A stretch of 64,000 nt of DNA from Phosphoribacter sp037045045 (GTDB lineage Bacteria; Actinomycetota; Actinomycetes; Actinomycetales; Dermatophilaceae). Where the stretch lies: NCBI GenBank assembly GCA_037045045.1, contig JBAOHL010000001.1, positions 106,643-170,642 on the forward strand. Direction: 5' to 3'. Position 1 is the first letter of the stretch, and every line of letters begins with the position of its first letter. Below the pieces are notes generated by a model that was not told the origin of the DNA, did not search any database, and saw only the letters and a program-made list of their open reading frames with translations. The position numbers and the translations under genes are program-made. This document shows, in pieces, positions 63,775-64,000 of this stretch.

Positions 63775-64000
63775 ATGACGCGCGCGACCGGCACGGGGGC
63801 CGACGACGTCCTCCTCCTCGAGGCCATCGACGCGATGATCTCGCCGCGGGACGCCGTGCTGCGCTTCTTGCCGCACCGGGACCGCCGCCTCGTCGGCGCC
63901 TGGTGCTTCGTCGACGTGTACGGCCCGTGGGACCTGCGGGGACAGGTCGGGATGACCGTCGCGCCGCACGCGCACATCGGCCTGCAGACGGTGTCCTGGC
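63775..64000 (+). CDS. Pirin-family protein (5' part only)
   Basis: The first 75 codons are in the window; the rest is cut by the edge. LVGAWCFVDVYGPWDLRGQVGMTVAPHAHIGLQTVSW is the pirin metal-site region, with the two His of PHAHIGL. Pirins are cupin proteins; some have quercetinase activity, others act with regulators. The start is supported by the -10 box six bases upstream. Confidence 0.85.
   Translation, partial: MTRATGTGADDVLLLEAIDAMISPRDAVLRFLPHRDRRLVGAWCFVDVYGPWDLRGQVGMTVAPHAHIGLQTVSW

Overview
The window looks like chromosome of a very GC-rich Gram-positive actinobacterium, most likely Micrococcales/Intrasporangiaceae (Tetrasphaera/Phycicoccus/Janibacter-like). The evidence is an Actinobacteria-only WhiB protein, a minimal SRP RNA beside dnaX, a gene order shared with mycobacteria (recalled as Rv3669 to Rv3683) from about 42.7 to 59.2 kb, many GTG starts, and many genes with a TANNNT box 6-7 bases before the start codon (leaderless transcripts). 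The family-level assignment is inference.

Layout. 0.1-9 kb: proton-translocating transhydrogenase pntAB; a PH-domain membrane protein with a small partner; upp and tadA starting head to head on overlapping start codons; tRNA-Ser(CGA); a LytR_C protein; a small conserved protein; a HerA-like ATPase. 9-17.4 kb: an MBL hydrolase, an amino-acid permease, tRNA-Ser(GGA), SRP RNA, dnaX, an atypical response regulator, an acyltransferase, recR and a DUF5063 protein. 17.4-26.6 kb: a complete Tad/Flp pilus locus (tadC, a VWA-TadB fusion, cpaF, tadZ, cpaB, tadG-like, tadE, flp, and a divergent prepilin peptidase). 26.7-29.7 kb: lysC-asd and a lipoprotein. 29.8-34.4 kb: a fatty-acyl-CoA ligase and three tandem paralogous alpha/beta hydrolases with a Cys nucleophile, sharing a 17-bp palindromic operator. 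34.5-38.9 kb: TetR, an ABC exporter and LtrA. 39-42.6 kb: a degraded island at tRNA-Pro (broken NYN gene, intact NYN gene, UvrD-like helicase remnant, complete IS481-family element). 42.7-59.2 kb: metallophosphoesterase, YqeY, class A PBP, WhiB, two ArsA/Get3-like ATPases, DUF559 protein, DUF4177, RidA, Nudix, MBL, Crp, nth, CoA-type Nudix, MarP-like protease, alpha/beta hydrolase and a holin-like membrane protein. 59.4-64 kb: nhaA, indolepyruvate:ferredoxin oxidoreductase iorAB and the start of a pirin gene.

Two sequence-level signals stand out beyond the genes. First, the octamer GTATGCCG (or its complement CGGCATAC) occurs about 73 times by hand count, roughly 30 times more than base composition predicts. 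It lies in genes in all reading frames and both orientations, forms inverted pairs between genes, and is missing from the 39-42.8 kb island. This resembles DNA-uptake sequences or cyanobacterial HIP1. Second, a family of about 62-bp palindromic elements (six copies) and many minisatellites sit between genes, several of them duplicating the stop-codon end of the preceding gene.

Together the genes suggest an organism with redox balancing (PntAB, IorAB, NhaA), Tad pili, fatty-acid handling, and the conserved actinobacterial wall, acid and redox stress cluster around PBP, WhiB and MarP.
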